A stretch of DNA of 64,000 nt from Nocardia alba NBRC 108234 (GTDB lineage: Bacteria > Actinomycetota > Actinomycetes > Mycobacteriales > Mycobacteriaceae), in the NCBI RefSeq assembly GCF_001612665.1, contig NZ_BDAX01000023.1, forward strand, positions 124,001-188,000, read 5' to 3'. The position numbers and the translations under genes are program-made. A model generated the notes under the pieces. It did no database searches and was not told the DNA's origin. It saw nothing but the letters and a program-made list of their open reading frames with translations. Positions 25,874 to 34,860 of this stretch are shown here, piece by piece. The stretch's first letter is position 1. Each line of letters starts with the position of its first letter.

Positions 25874-26035
25874 TCAGACGTTGAGCATGCGACGGTTCAG
25901 GTCGCGGCGTAATACCTCTTGTGAAGGCAGTCTTTCCAGTACCCGCATTACGGCCGGTCGTAGTTCTTGCTTCTCGTCGTTGCTGAGCAACTCGACGAGA
26001 TCTCGTAGATCCATGTCATCGAAGGCTCCTGTCAT
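25874..26035 (-). CDS. Short acidic/basic helical protein of unknown function
   Basis: A 53-codon frame that I read directly. It begins MTGAFDDMDLRDL and ends RDLNRRMLNV. It is rich in Leu, Glu, Asp and Arg with no long hydrophobic stretch, consistent with two or three amphipathic helices. The ATG at 26035 has no clear RBS. An internal ATG at 26014 is preceded by AGGAG at 11 bases and would give 46 residues. It lies between the two converging Emb genes and ends just before the bidirectional terminator, which supports a real transcript. No family recognised. GC at third positions is lower than in the neighbours, so it may be recently acquired, or not coding. Confidence 0.5.
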   Translation of the reverse strand: MTGAFDDMDLRDLVELLSNDEKQELRPAVMRVLERLPSQEVLRRDLNRRMLNV

Positions 26036-26109
26036 ACCCACAAGGGTACGTGCTCAAACGTGCAGGCACAGGACCTTTACCATGGCATTTACAGGTGTTT
26101 CATCAAATC

Positions 26110-26136
26110 GAAACCCTAACGGGCGCTGAGGGTTTC
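26110..26136 (-). terminator. Hairpin downstream of Emb copy 2
   Basis: An 8-bp inverted repeat GAAACCCT / AGGGTTTC with an 11-base loop, about 60 bases beyond the minus-strand Emb stop. It is a likely terminator or mRNA 3' stabiliser, but without a clear T-run. Confidence 0.5.
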
Positions 26137-26197
26137 ATGAGAGACCTGCATCAATGCCCGGTCACTGCCCTTACGCTGCCAGTGTCTCTACGCAGTC

Positions 26198-29100
26198 CTA
26201 CTGTGCCCGAATTGCCGGTTCCTTGGCTCGTCCTGTCTGATCGATCACAGTCACCTCGATCTTCGCGGGCGGTGCGGGCTGATACGGCGTGAACCGTTCC
26301 AGCGAGCCCCAGTCACGGCCCAGATCATGGTCGAGATAGGTGGGCACAGTTTCAGCCTTCAACAGCAGATTCGTCCATCCGAGCGGGCCGCCGCCGATAT
26401 CGTCCTGCCAGGCGTTGGACGCGTCCGAACCGACCCTATCAGGCAGAATCCGCCACTGCGGCGCCTCCGCGACGCCGTCGTGGTGTTCGAACGGGCGCTG
26501 GCAGGGGAACGCCAGGCCGACGTGCCAGTCGAGCAGCACCGGGGCGGTCCGGCCGACCACGGAGTCGAGGGTGGCCAGCTTCGGCAGCCGCGGCGGGGTG
26601 ACCGCGAGCCACTGCTTGCCGGTGATGTCGTTGTCGGCGGCGACCAGGCGCACCGCGTTCACGCCGGCGGGCAGCTGATCGATCGGCACGCGCAGGTTGC
26701 GCCATGAGGGCGCCGGGCCGATGTCCATCGGCGCGATCGAGCCGGTCACCTCGACCGATCCGTCGGCGGCGCGGGTGCCGTACTCCAGGCGCAGTTCCTG
26801 GCCGTAGTGCACGACGCCGTCGGCGTCGACATAGCGGATCCGCCCCGCTGCCGTGACCACGAGGGCCTGATAGGCGGGATCGTCGCGCACGCTGTCGCCG
26901 AGGTCGACGCGATACCACTGCGAGGTCAGCTTCGCCTGGCGCTGCACACCGTCCTGGAAGGAGCCGAGGACCGGGGTGCGGGCGGGGTCGAGGCCGAACG
27001 GGAGCGCGACGGTGCTGCCGTTGATGCCGGGCTCGGCGCTGGTGCCGCCGCCGGTGCCCGCACCGGTGGTGTCGGTGGTCTTGTTCGCGGAATCGGAGTC
27101 GACCGAGTTGGCGCCGCCGACCACCGTCTCGTCGGCGTCGGCGGTGAGGTCGTCGGCCACGCCGTCGGGGGTGAAGCCGGTGGATTCGGCGTTCAGTCCG
27201 TCGGCGGGTGCGCCGGTGTACGGGGTGAGCAGGGAGTCGGCCGTATTCGTTTCCACCAGTACGTCATTCGCCAGGCCACAGGTATCACCGCGCAGCGAAT
27301 TGATATTCGACTTCGCGATCGAATAGGCGGGGTACTGCGTGATAGCGCCCTTGGCCATCGACGCGACCTCGAACAGCACCAGCAGGGCCGCCGCGATGGT
27401 GAGCGGCATGGTGGCGAAACGGTCGAAACGTCCGGTGTCGCTCGGTGTTCGGTACGGTGCGCGCAGGTGGAAGTACAGGGCGACCAGCAGCGCGAGGATG
27501 CTGAGACCGAGGAACAGCGTCGAAACGCCCTTGCCCGCCACCATCGGCGCCTTGTCCCAGAACGGCACGCCGAAACTGGAGACATACCACCAGCCGTTGG
27601 AACCGGTGAAGGTCATCGCGAGCAGGAACAACACCGCGGCCGTGAACAGCGCTCGATTGCGGGGGGCCTTGATTCCGTTGGTGCCGACCGCCACCGCCGC
27701 CAGTGCCGCCAGCGAACCCGCCAGACCGGCATAGACGCCGAAGTGGTGGGTCCACTTGGTCGGCGTCCACATCATCAGTAGCAGCGCGGTGAAGACGATG
27801 CCGAGGATGCGCACCGACGGGCCGCGTGAGGTGCCGGGGATACGGCCCTTGCGCAGCACCTGCAGGACGCAGACGAGCAGGCACAGCAGCAGCACCAGGA
27901 CGCCGAAGCGACGGGCCAGCGAGCCGTCGGGGGAGAGCATGAACAGCGAGTCCCAGCGGGTGCGTTCGTCGAACCAGGCGACATTCGGGCCGACGAGCGT
28001 GCGGACCCGGGTGGCCTCCAGCACGGTGGCCAGCGTCTGGTCGGCGAAGACGACGACGAGCACCAGCGTGCCCGCCGCGACGCCGGGAGCCAGCAGCGCG
28101 GCGTACCGGAAGATCCTGGCGCTGATCGAGAGTCGATCCGCACGAGCGGAACTGGTCGCGACGGTCCGCGGTTGGTCATCGGCGGCGTCGAACTCGTTGT
28201 CGGCGGCGATCCGGCGCGGGCGCAGACCCTGCGCGCGTTTGATGATGACCTGCATGACCGGCCTGGTGCCCGCGATCAGCGCGGCGATGCAGATCAGTCC
28301 GGTCGGACCCGCCGCGAGGGAGAACGCGGCGATGAGGATCGCCAGGGCGGCGGGCAGCAGCCGTGCGGTGGCGATGGCGCGCTCGATGAGGCACCAGGTG
28401 AGCAGGGCGCCCGCCGCGATCAACGGCTCGGGGCGAAGGCCGTTGTCGTAGGGGAGCCAGAAGGCCAGGAACACCAGCCCGGCCGTCCACAGCGCCACCT
28501 TGTCGCGGCGCACCCGAGCACCCAAGCGGGGCAGCACTTCTCGACTGATCACCGCCCAGCAGACCAGCCCGGCGGCGAGCGCGGGCAGGCGCATCCACGG
28601 GCTGGCGTCGGAGATCTTCGTCATCCAGGCGAGCAGCTCGTAGGACCAGCCGAACGGCGCCTCCGGCACGCCGAACCAGCGGTAGTAGTTCGCCATGTAG
28701 CCCGACGGGCCCGACGCGCGCGCCATATTGAGGATGTAGCCGTCGTCGGAGGTGTTGGCGCCGATCAGATGCCAGCCGAGCAGGGTCGCGACCACCACCA
28801 CATCGGGCAGGGTGATCCGCCACCAGTGCCGGGGCAGGAAGCGGCGGGCGCGGCGGCCGTCGGCGGTGTCGAGCAGGTGCAGCGCGATCAGCGCGATCAG
28901 GGTGAACACGCCCGCCCCGATCATCGTCGCCAGTTTCAGCGGCGTCGGCGTCGAGGTGAAGCGGGAGTCGATGTCGGCGTGCAGCCCGGCCCCGGTGAGG
29001 GCGGCCGCGTCGAGGTCGGTGTAGACGCCGACGATCTGCGGGCGCTTGTCGACGGTGACGGTGTTGCGGAACGGCGTGCCGTCCTGACGCGCCGCCCCGA

Positions 29101-29548
29101 CGAACTCGACGGTCGTCGCCTCGATGGTCGAGACGACGCTGATGTGCGAGCACCCGCCGATCTCGGCGATCGGCGCCGACAGCATCGGCACATCGCGCGC
29201 CTGCACCCCCAGCACGCCGTCGCGCACGGTGACACTGAGCCCGCGGTCGGTTTTGCCCGAGGCCACCGGGATCGTCGTGAGCAGGGTGGTCGCGGTGGGG
29301 TTCTCCGCCCCTTGACCCGGCAGCCCGCTCAGCATCGTGCAGGGCAACCGCGCGTCGAGTCGCTGCGGCACATACGACACCAGCGGCGCTTCGACGCTGG
29401 TAGCGCCCGCTTGCGGCCAGTCCAGGCTCGCGCGGTCTTGGCGCACCGGCAACAGCGGTGCGAGCAGGGCGAGCACGAACCCGAGCAGCCCGCAGACGAG
29501 GGCGATCAGGCGGTAACGGGTGAACGTACGTTCAGATCGGTCCGGCAC
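26198..29548 (-). CDS. Arabinosyltransferase of the EmbA/EmbB/EmbC family, copy 2
   Basis: A 1116-residue paralogue of copy 1 on the other strand. The acidic pair Asp268-Asp269 is in NTSDDGYILNMARA, again with Met at the EmbB Met306-like place. YMANYYRWFGVPEAPFGW and DASPWMRLPALAAGLVCW are very close to EmbB. The central membrane region has an Arg-rich cytoplasmic loop around RAQGLRPRRIAADNEFD not seen in copy 1. The C-domain carries a Thr/Gly/Ser-rich stretch (about residues 815-855), then INGSTVALPFGLDPARTP and the FPCQRPFEHHDGVAE block. The GTG start precedes an N-terminal membrane segment. The two Emb genes converge, unlike the tandem embC-A-B of mycobacteria. Confidence 0.94.
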   Translation of the reverse strand: MPDRSERTFTRYRLIALVCGLLGFVLALLAPLLPVRQDRASLDWPQAGATSVEAPLVSYVPQRLDARLPCTMLSGLPGQGAENPTATTLLTTIPVASGKTDRGLSVTVRDGVLGVQARDVPMLSAPIAEIGGCSHISVVSTIEATTVEFVGAARQDGTPFRNTVTVDKRPQIVGVYTDLDAAALTGAGLHADIDSRFTSTPTPLKLATMIGAGVFTLIALIALHLLDTADGRRARRFLPRHWWRITLPDVVVVATLLGWHLIGANTSDDGYILNMARASGPSGYMANYYRWFGVPEAPFGWSYELLAWMTKISDASPWMRLPALAAGLVCWAVISREVLPRLGARVRRDKVALWTAGLVFLAFWLPYDNGLRPEPLIAAGALLTWCLIERAIATARLLPAALAILIAAFSLAAGPTGLICIAALIAGTRPVMQVIIKRAQGLRPRRIAADNEFDAADDQPRTVATSSARADRLSISARIFRYAALLAPGVAAGTLVLVVVFADQTLATVLEATRVRTLVGPNVAWFDERTRWDSLFMLSPDGSLARRFGVLVLLLCLLVCVLQVLRKGRIPGTSRGPSVRILGIVFTALLLMMWTPTKWTHHFGVYAGLAGSLAALAAVAVGTNGIKAPRNRALFTAAVLFLLAMTFTGSNGWWYVSSFGVPFWDKAPMVAGKGVSTLFLGLSILALLVALYFHLRAPYRTPSDTGRFDRFATMPLTIAAALLVLFEVASMAKGAITQYPAYSIAKSNINSLRGDTCGLANDVLVETNTADSLLTPYTGAPADGLNAESTGFTPDGVADDLTADADETVVGGANSVDSDSANKTTDTTGAGTGGGTSAEPGINGSTVALPFGLDPARTPVLGSFQDGVQRQAKLTSQWYRVDLGDSVRDDPAYQALVVTAAGRIRYVDADGVVHYGQELRLEYGTRAADGSVEVTGSIAPMDIGPAPSWRNLRVPIDQLPAGVNAVRLVAADNDITGKQWLAVTPPRLPKLATLDSVVGRTAPVLLDWHVGLAFPCQRPFEHHDGVAEAPQWRILPDRVGSDASNAWQDDIGGGPLGWTNLLLKAETVPTYLDHDLGRDWGSLERFTPYQPAPPAKIEVTVIDQTGRAKEPAIRAQ

Positions 29549-29687
29549 GGGGGTTGATGCTATCCATCGAACCTGAGCGCGGGTCGGCGCCGCTCGGACA
29601 GACGGGTCGGGCGACCCCGGTCATGCCCGGATACGGCGGGCCGATGGCGGTGGTGGATGTGCCGGTCGAGGGCGAATCCGGGGCACG

Positions 29688-30200
29688 CTAGCCCGTGCGG
29701 CGGTCGGCCCAGTCGAGTTGAGTCCGGGCCCAGTCGGGGATCTCGGTGTCGGGGCGCGGGAAGGCGGCGAATTCGGCGCGCAGATCATCGGCGGTGACCT
29801 CGGGCATCCAGTCGGCGACCGAGGCGGTGGAGTAGTTCGTCTTGTACCGGGTGGGACCGGCGATGAAGATCTCGGCGCTGAGCCAGGCCCCGGCGTCGGG
29901 GTCGTACGACATGCGCTTGTGATCGGTGAGGTATTCGAGCACCTCGGTGGGCGGCATCAGGTTGGTGACTGTTCCGTTGCGCTCTTTGATCTGAATCCCG
30001 GCGACGGTCCGCTCGCCGACCTGGAGTGACCACAGCAGGGCGAATTTCTGCCCCGGCGCGAGCAGGGCGATGGTGGCGTCGATGACCACCCGCTCGATCG
30101 CGGCGAGCGAGTCGAGCTGCGCCCGGGGTTCCGGTTCACGGCCCTGGAGCTGCGGGCGGGTCAACAAAAGATCTCTGCGCTCGGGTCTGCTGAGCGTCAT
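29688..30200 (-). CDS. Unknown 170-residue protein
   Basis: No family recognised with confidence. The ATG at 30200 follows AGAGGT at a good distance; a longer frame to 30353 lacks an RBS. The protein is soluble and mixed alpha/beta, with a helix (IERVVIDATIALLAPG), beta-like strands (FALLWSLQVGERTVAGIQIKE), an SAEIFIAGPTRYKTNYS strand pair and a C-terminal EFAAFPRPDTEIPDWA. The overall pattern faintly recalls YezG/DUF600-type immunity proteins, but this is a guess from layout only. A 139-base gap with the presumed promoter of Emb copy 2 lies beyond its 3' end. Confidence 0.7.
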   Translation of the reverse strand: MTLSRPERRDLLLTRPQLQGREPEPRAQLDSLAAIERVVIDATIALLAPGQKFALLWSLQVGERTVAGIQIKERNGTVTNLMPPTEVLEYLTDHKRMSYDPDAGAWLSAEIFIAGPTRYKTNYSTASVADWMPEVTADDLRAEFAAFPRPDTEIPDWARTQLDWADRRTG

Positions 30201-30393
30201 AGCTATACCTCTGCATCCGTACCGATCAGCACTACCAAAACTGATTTCGGTCGGCCGAATTTCCAACAATTCGCAGCGTACCTGCCCCGCGACACCGACC
30301 GTGCGGTTTGTTGTCTCTGACCGAACATATTGTGGTCTATCGCTCCTCCGCACACCAGTGGCTAACGGGTGTCGATAGACACAGTAACGATGA

Positions 30394-30936
30394 CTACGCC
30401 GCCGCCGCGCGTAGCGCGAACCAGCCGTCGAGCGGGTCGGCGAAGCCGTGATAGACCAGCGGTATGCGCTGGTCTATCGCGAAATACCGGTAGACGGCCT
30501 CCATCGCCTGCCGGACCGAATGCGCCTGGAAGTCGTCGATGCGCCGCACTCCGATGCGCCGCTCGGGCAGCATCGCCAGCCGGGTGAGTTCCGCGGGATC
30601 GTCCACATCGAGCCCCCACGGCGCGGGTTCGTCGATGAGATGGTCGTGCAGCACCTCCCTCGCCACCGGCGGATCGTGGCGGGGACCGGCGAACGACACC
30701 TGCTCCGCACGGGCGAGCCCACGCGTGTCCAGTGGCGTGCGCACGGCCTGGATCAGGTCGATCAGCTCGGCGTCCGGGGTCGGCTGGGGTATTCGCCCGG
30801 CGACCGGCGCCTGTTCCAGCAGGTGCATCATCTGACCGCCGAGAACCAGGGGTTCCGGCACCAGGAACACGCTGATGCTCGGGCAGGAACAGTTCAGGCC
30901 GGTGAGGCACACCCTCGTGTGCAACGGATCGGACAT
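30394..30936 (-). CDS. Unknown 180-residue protein
   Basis: Not recognised. The ATG at 30936 is set by a near-perfect RBS, GGAGGAGG, 4-5 bases upstream; the longer frame to 31041 has no RBS. Near the N-terminus is CLTGLNCSCPS, with three cysteines in seven residues that could bind metal. The rest is soluble, with an Asp/Pro/Arg-rich middle and a C-terminal YRYFAIDQRIPLVYHGFADPLDGWFALR block that looks conserved. No signal peptide or membrane segment. It lies upstream of and in the same direction as the 170-residue unknown gene (193-base gap), so the two may be functionally linked. Confidence 0.7.
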   Translation of the reverse strand: MSDPLHTRVCLTGLNCSCPSISVFLVPEPLVLGGQMMHLLEQAPVAGRIPQPTPDAELIDLIQAVRTPLDTRGLARAEQVSFAGPRHDPPVAREVLHDHLIDEPAPWGLDVDDPAELTRLAMLPERRIGVRRIDDFQAHSVRQAMEAVYRYFAIDQRIPLVYHGFADPLDGWFALRAAAA

Positions 30937-31111
30937 ACGTCCTCCTCCGGTAGCGGGTCGCCGGGACCCGTGACGTGCGGGATCTTCATCCAACGCCGGC
31001 CGCCGGGGAGTTCGAATCCACCGACGGCGACCAAGCCGCACCCGTCAGTGTAGTGCCGTGGAGCGGGAAGAACACCGGGTTCCGGCACGGATCGGACACG
31101 ATCGGCCCCGC

Positions 31112-32074
31112 CTACTCGCCCACCGATTCGGTGTAGCGCCGCGCCAGGGTGCGCAGGTGCGCGACCAGTTCGGGCGGACCGTCGACGCGGAAATCCATCA
31201 TCAACATGCTGAGGTAGATCGCGATCGTCTCCATCGCGTCGGCGCCGGTGAGCAGCACGCAGCTGTGCTCGTCGATCGGCTCGACCACACCGACCGCCGG
31301 GTTGATCCTGGCGATCACAGTCTGCGCGGGTTCCAGGACGGTGACGCGGGCGCGGACCCGCCAGCCGGTGGACGCGATGTGGCGCATGACGAAGGCGACG
31401 AGGTCGTGATGGGGCAGAGCGCGCTGCGCGAACACCCGCGCACCCGTCTCGGCCCGGGTGATCCCGGCGGCGGGCAGCGCCATCCAGTCGTGGGTTCTCA
31501 TACTGTAGGCCACCAGGTACCAGCGACGTTGCCAGTTGATCAGCCGGTAGGGCTCGAGTTCGGTTGTGCCGTCGGAGGTTTCGACGGTGATGGCGGTGGT
31601 GCGGCGGACCGCGTCGGCGAGCGTGGTGAGAATGCCCGCGGCGACCGGCGCGTCCGGCTCGCGGGAGCCGGTGGTGGCCGGCCCGATCTCGGTGGCATCG
31701 CGCAGCGCGGAGACCTTGCGCTGCAGGCGTTTCGGGAGAATCTGTTCGATCTTGCGCAGTGCTCTGGTGAGCTGGTCGCCGATATCGGAGACGGCGAGCG
31801 AGCCGTCGTGGGCCACGGCGATGGACAGCGCGACCGCCACGGCCTCCTCGTCATCGAGGAGCAGCGGCGGCATCGTGGCACCCCGGCCGAGGCGGTAGCC
31901 GCCGATCGCGCCCCGTTCCGCGTGGACGGGATAGCCGAGTTCACGCAGGCGCGCGATGTCGTTGCGCACGGTGCGTTCGGTGATATCGAGGCGGTCGGCG
32001 AGCTCGCGTCCGGTGTAGGCGCGGTCTTGCAGTAGTGCGAGCAGACGCAGTACGCGGGGGGTTGTCGCGGCCAA
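31112..32074 (-). CDS. WYL-domain transcriptional regulator with N-terminal HTH (YafY-like)
   Basis: A 320-residue regulator. The N-terminal DeoR/HTH_11-type winged helix is clear (LLALLQDRAYTGRELADRLDITERTVRNDIARLRELGY). A linker with the LLLDDEEAVAVALSI helix follows, then a WYL-type ligand-sensing region (residues about 160-240, YRLINWQRRWYLVAYS) and a C-terminal extension. The TTG start is preceded by GAGGTGG. It is divergent from a DinB/TIGR03086 gene with 83 bases between the starts, and an inverted repeat in that gap is a likely operator. WYL regulators next to DinB-like or detoxification genes usually control that neighbour. Confidence 0.88.
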   Translation of the reverse strand: MAATTPRVLRLLALLQDRAYTGRELADRLDITERTVRNDIARLRELGYPVHAERGAIGGYRLGRGATMPPLLLDDEEAVAVALSIAVAHDGSLAVSDIGDQLTRALRKIEQILPKRLQRKVSALRDATEIGPATTGSREPDAPVAAGILTTLADAVRRTTAITVETSDGTTELEPYRLINWQRRWYLVAYSMRTHDWMALPAAGITRAETGARVFAQRALPHHDLVAFVMRHIASTGWRVRARVTVLEPAQTVIARINPAVGVVEPIDEHSCVLLTGADAMETIAIYLSMLMMDFRVDGPPELVAHLRTLARRYTESVGE

Positions 32075-32106
32075 TTTCCACCTCGTCAGAAATCAGGAAA
32101 GAAAGG

Positions 32107-32127
32107 AGCCTAATAGGTTTCTAGGCT
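32107..32127. promoter_or_regulatory. Inverted repeat between the WYL regulator and the DinB-like gene
   Basis: AGCCTA (32107-32112) and TAGGCT (32122-32127) are separated by 9 bases, a spacing of about one and a half helical turns centre to centre. It lies 30 bases before the plus-strand ATG. It is the only dyad in this divergent gap and therefore the best operator candidate for the WYL regulator. Confidence 0.55.
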
Positions 32128-32157
32128 GGAGTCATCACCGAAACGGAAGGCACCATC

Positions 32158-32787
32158 ATGAACAGCACCGCAGCCCTCGAAACCGTCTGGCGCGACGTGG
32201 TCGCCACCTCCTACCGGGCGCTCAGCGACGTCGTGACCGGCATCGCCGACGACCAGTGGAACCTGCCGACTCCCTGCGCGGACTGGACCGTCACCCAGGT
32301 CATCCAGCACGCCGCGGGCGACCAACTCGCCTACGCCGCCGCGCTGGGCGTCGGCCCCGGCCCGTCCTACAACCCTTTCGATCCCTCCGGCGAGCTCGAC
32401 GGCACCGCCGCCGCCCTGGTCCGCGCGGCCATCGACCAGACCGCCGCGGCCTGGGCCACCGTCTCCGACGACACCGCCACCGTGCCGACCCCGCTCCCGC
32501 ACGGCGACCTGCCCACCCCCGTCGCCGCCACCCTCGCCGCCCTCGACGCGGCCGTCCACGCCTGGGACATCGCCGTCGCCACCGGCCAGCCGTCCCCGCT
32601 CACCGACGACCTGTCCTCGCACCTGCTGATCGCCGCCCGCACCATCCACCCGGCCCCCGGCTCCGGCGTCCCGGCCGAGATCACCGAACCCCTTCGTCAA
32701 TGGGGCGCCTATGCTCCCATCGTCGAAGCGCCGACCGCGGGTGCCACCGACGAACTCCTCCACTACCTGGGCCGGACCACGGCGTGA
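32158..32787 (+). CDS. DinB-like, TIGR03086-family putative metal-binding protein
   Basis: A 209-residue four-helix-bundle protein of the mycothiol-dependent maleylpyruvate-isomerase/DinB superfamily. The hallmark is the N-terminal WNLPTPCADWTVTQVIQHAAGDQLAYAAAL; the His in VIQHA and the later DAAVHAWDIAVATGQ histidine are the usual metal ligands. Members act in mycothiol-linked detoxification or remain uncharacterised. The start codon follows GGAAGG. It is divergent from a WYL regulator that probably controls it, and converges with aftA with only 21 bases between the stops. Confidence 0.85.
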   Translation: MNSTAALETVWRDVVATSYRALSDVVTGIADDQWNLPTPCADWTVTQVIQHAAGDQLAYAAALGVGPGPSYNPFDPSGELDGTAAALVRAAIDQTAAAWATVSDDTATVPTPLPHGDLPTPVAATLAALDAAVHAWDIAVATGQPSPLTDDLSSHLLIAARTIHPAPGSGVPAEITEPLRQWGAYAPIVEAPTAGATDELLHYLGRTTA

Positions 32788-32808
32788 GTCCAGATCGGCG
32801 CGCGGGTC

Positions 32809-34746
32809 TCAGCGGCGGACTGTGATCAGGGTGAAGGGGCCGATCTCGGTGGCGGTGAAAGCCGGGTCGGTGAACAGAGACTTGGGGAAAGCGACGGTGT
32901 AGCGCTTGACGTTCGGGTCGTTGGGGTAGACGTCCGCGGCAAGGCGCAGGGTGTAGTTGTCGCCGTCGTTGCGGAAGAGGAAGGCGTCGGGCGCGCGCCA
33001 CGGGGACTTCGCGAGGGCCGCGACCAGGGCGGGGGAGTCGGGGAGTTTGCTCCAGTCGGCGATGGTGGCGGCCCGGGCCTTGAAGTCCGACAGCGGGTTC
33101 GCGTAGTGGGAGGTGAGGGCCTGGAAACCCCAGTAGGGGTAGAAGGCAAGGAAGCTGGTGTCAGCGGTGAGGACGACGGATTCGTCCCTGGGGCGGCCGG
33201 TCTGGGCCAGGATCGCTTCGTCGACCGCGTGGTAGTACGCGACCGAGGAGGGCTTGCGTTTATCCGCCCGTTCGCCGAAGGTGCCGTCGGCGTTCGGCAC
33301 GTCGGTCGGGACCGTGTCGGTGTAGGCGGTGTCGATTTCGTGGGTGAGCACGGTGGGAATCATCTGGGCGAAGGCCAGAGCGCCGAGCACGGCGATCGCC
33401 GCCGCCGCGGTGCGCAGGGGGGCCGGCTCGTTCAATGCCTGGTAGACGGCGGTCGCGCCCTCGACGAAGCCGAAAACGCCCGCGGCCGCGAGCACGGCGA
33501 GCAGGACCGGCTCGAGCCGGAAGGACAGCAGGGTCGTGCCCGCCGCGGTCGCCGCCATCGAGAGCAGCGTCCACAAGTAGATCGAGATGACGCCGAGCCC
33601 CAATGCCTGTGCGCGCCTCGACGATCCGGCCCGAATCACCAGCCACAGCACACCGAGCAGGCAGAACGCGCCACGCAGGGAGAACTCGAGCATCGGGAAC
33701 GCGAGCTGGGCGCCGGATTCGGGCAGATAGTGGAAGGCGTTGCCGGACGGCAGCTTCGGATCGGACGCCATCTCCAGCAGATACGGCGCCCATACGACGA
33801 GCGCGAGCACGATGGCGATACCGCCGATCGCCGCCAGCCTGATCGAGGGCGCGATCGCGGCATGCCACGACGCGCTCTTCGAGGTAGCTCGCTTCGCGTA
33901 GACCGCGAGGCCGGCCGCCACCACTCCCATGATCACCACGGTGAACGCCGCGATCGCCAGATACAACGTGTAGAAACACGCCGCCACCCCGAGGAACAGA
34001 CCCGTTCCGAGCACCGCGCCCCAACCACCGGATCGCCGGTGCAGCGCGCCCCACGCCAGCACCAGCACCGGTGGAATGAACACCACGAGCACCGCGCCGT
34101 ACGCCTCGGGCGAGGCGTAGGCCAAGGTCATCGCCGTGACCGCGGCGGCGGCGCCCACCGCCATGTCGGCCCGCACCAACCGCATCCACAGCACCAGCGC
34201 CACCGTGGCCGCGATGGCGAGCAGCCCGATCGCGTACGGCTTGAACACTTCCCAGCCGTCCATCCCGAGCACGTTGCCCACGCGCCCGCCGATCCAGAAC
34301 CACCCGGCCGGATAGAACGGCGGCAGATCCACATACGTCATATCGCGCAGTGCGGCGCTGTCGGTGAGTCGCGTCAGATACTCGGTCCGGAATTCCTGAT
34401 CCACCGAGACGCCGAACAGGTACAACTTCGTGGCGGCCAGCGGCATCCCCAAGGTGACCGTGACAAAACTCGAGATTCCCACCCAGGAGAGCAGTTTCGC
34501 CGCCACCGGCCACCTGCGCGCCCGGATCAACAGCACCGAGACCACCAGCAGCGCGATCGCGACGACCTGTCCCACCGTGGTCAGCGCGCGCGTCACATGG
34601 GAGGAGTTGAACGCGGGCCACTGCACCGCCGAGAACGCGAACAGCCCCACCGCGGCGACAACCAGCGCCACCACCGCGGCGGCAGTCCCCTCACCGAGCC
34701 CGCTCCAGATCTTGCGCCCCGCCCGCGCCTCGTCATTGGTCGTCAT
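32809..34746 (-). CDS. aftA: Arabinofuranosyltransferase AftA (Rv3792-like)
   Basis: A 645-residue GT-C membrane enzyme that primes arabinan by adding the first arabinofuranose residues to galactan from decaprenylphosphoryl-arabinose. About 11-13 hydrophobic segments follow a short N-terminus; a periplasmic loop with DMTYVDLPPFYPAGWFWIGG and a soluble C-terminal domain match the mycobacterial enzyme in order and length. The ATG at 34746 is preferred; the longer frame runs through a run of Trp/Pro codons with no RBS. In M. tuberculosis aftA precedes embC; here it is about 3.3 kb away from the Emb genes and follows dprE2 on the same strand, separated by a terminator. Confidence 0.93.
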   Translation of the reverse strand: MTTNDEARAGRKIWSGLGEGTAAAVVALVVAAVGLFAFSAVQWPAFNSSHVTRALTTVGQVVAIALLVVSVLLIRARRWPVAAKLLSWVGISSFVTVTLGMPLAATKLYLFGVSVDQEFRTEYLTRLTDSAALRDMTYVDLPPFYPAGWFWIGGRVGNVLGMDGWEVFKPYAIGLLAIAATVALVLWMRLVRADMAVGAAAAVTAMTLAYASPEAYGAVLVVFIPPVLVLAWGALHRRSGGWGAVLGTGLFLGVAACFYTLYLAIAAFTVVIMGVVAAGLAVYAKRATSKSASWHAAIAPSIRLAAIGGIAIVLALVVWAPYLLEMASDPKLPSGNAFHYLPESGAQLAFPMLEFSLRGAFCLLGVLWLVIRAGSSRRAQALGLGVISIYLWTLLSMAATAAGTTLLSFRLEPVLLAVLAAAGVFGFVEGATAVYQALNEPAPLRTAAAAIAVLGALAFAQMIPTVLTHEIDTAYTDTVPTDVPNADGTFGERADKRKPSSVAYYHAVDEAILAQTGRPRDESVVLTADTSFLAFYPYWGFQALTSHYANPLSDFKARAATIADWSKLPDSPALVAALAKSPWRAPDAFLFRNDGDNYTLRLAADVYPNDPNVKRYTVAFPKSLFTDPAFTATEIGPFTLITVRR

Positions 34747-34814
34747 CGGCGCGCAATCCTCCGGCTCCACTGTGCTCCACGGTCCGGGCCAGCCTAGTGG
34801 AGCCGAAAAGCAGA

Positions 34815-34846
34815 ACTGCCGCACCATCCGGGGATGATGCGGCAGT
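34815..34846 (-). terminator. Terminator hairpin after dprE2
   Basis: A 15-base inverted repeat with one mismatch (ACTGCCGCA on the left, TGCGGCAGT on the right) about 15 bases beyond the dprE2 stop. It separates dprE1-dprE2 from aftA, so aftA probably needs its own promoter in the remaining 70 bases. Confidence 0.75.
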
Positions 34847-34860
34847 CCGAACGCAGTCGA

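Noticed and set aside
29557..29691. 44-codon plus-strand frame in the Emb copy 2 promoter region
   Set aside because: No clear RBS, random-looking Gly/Pro/Val composition and overlap with the convergent gene stop.
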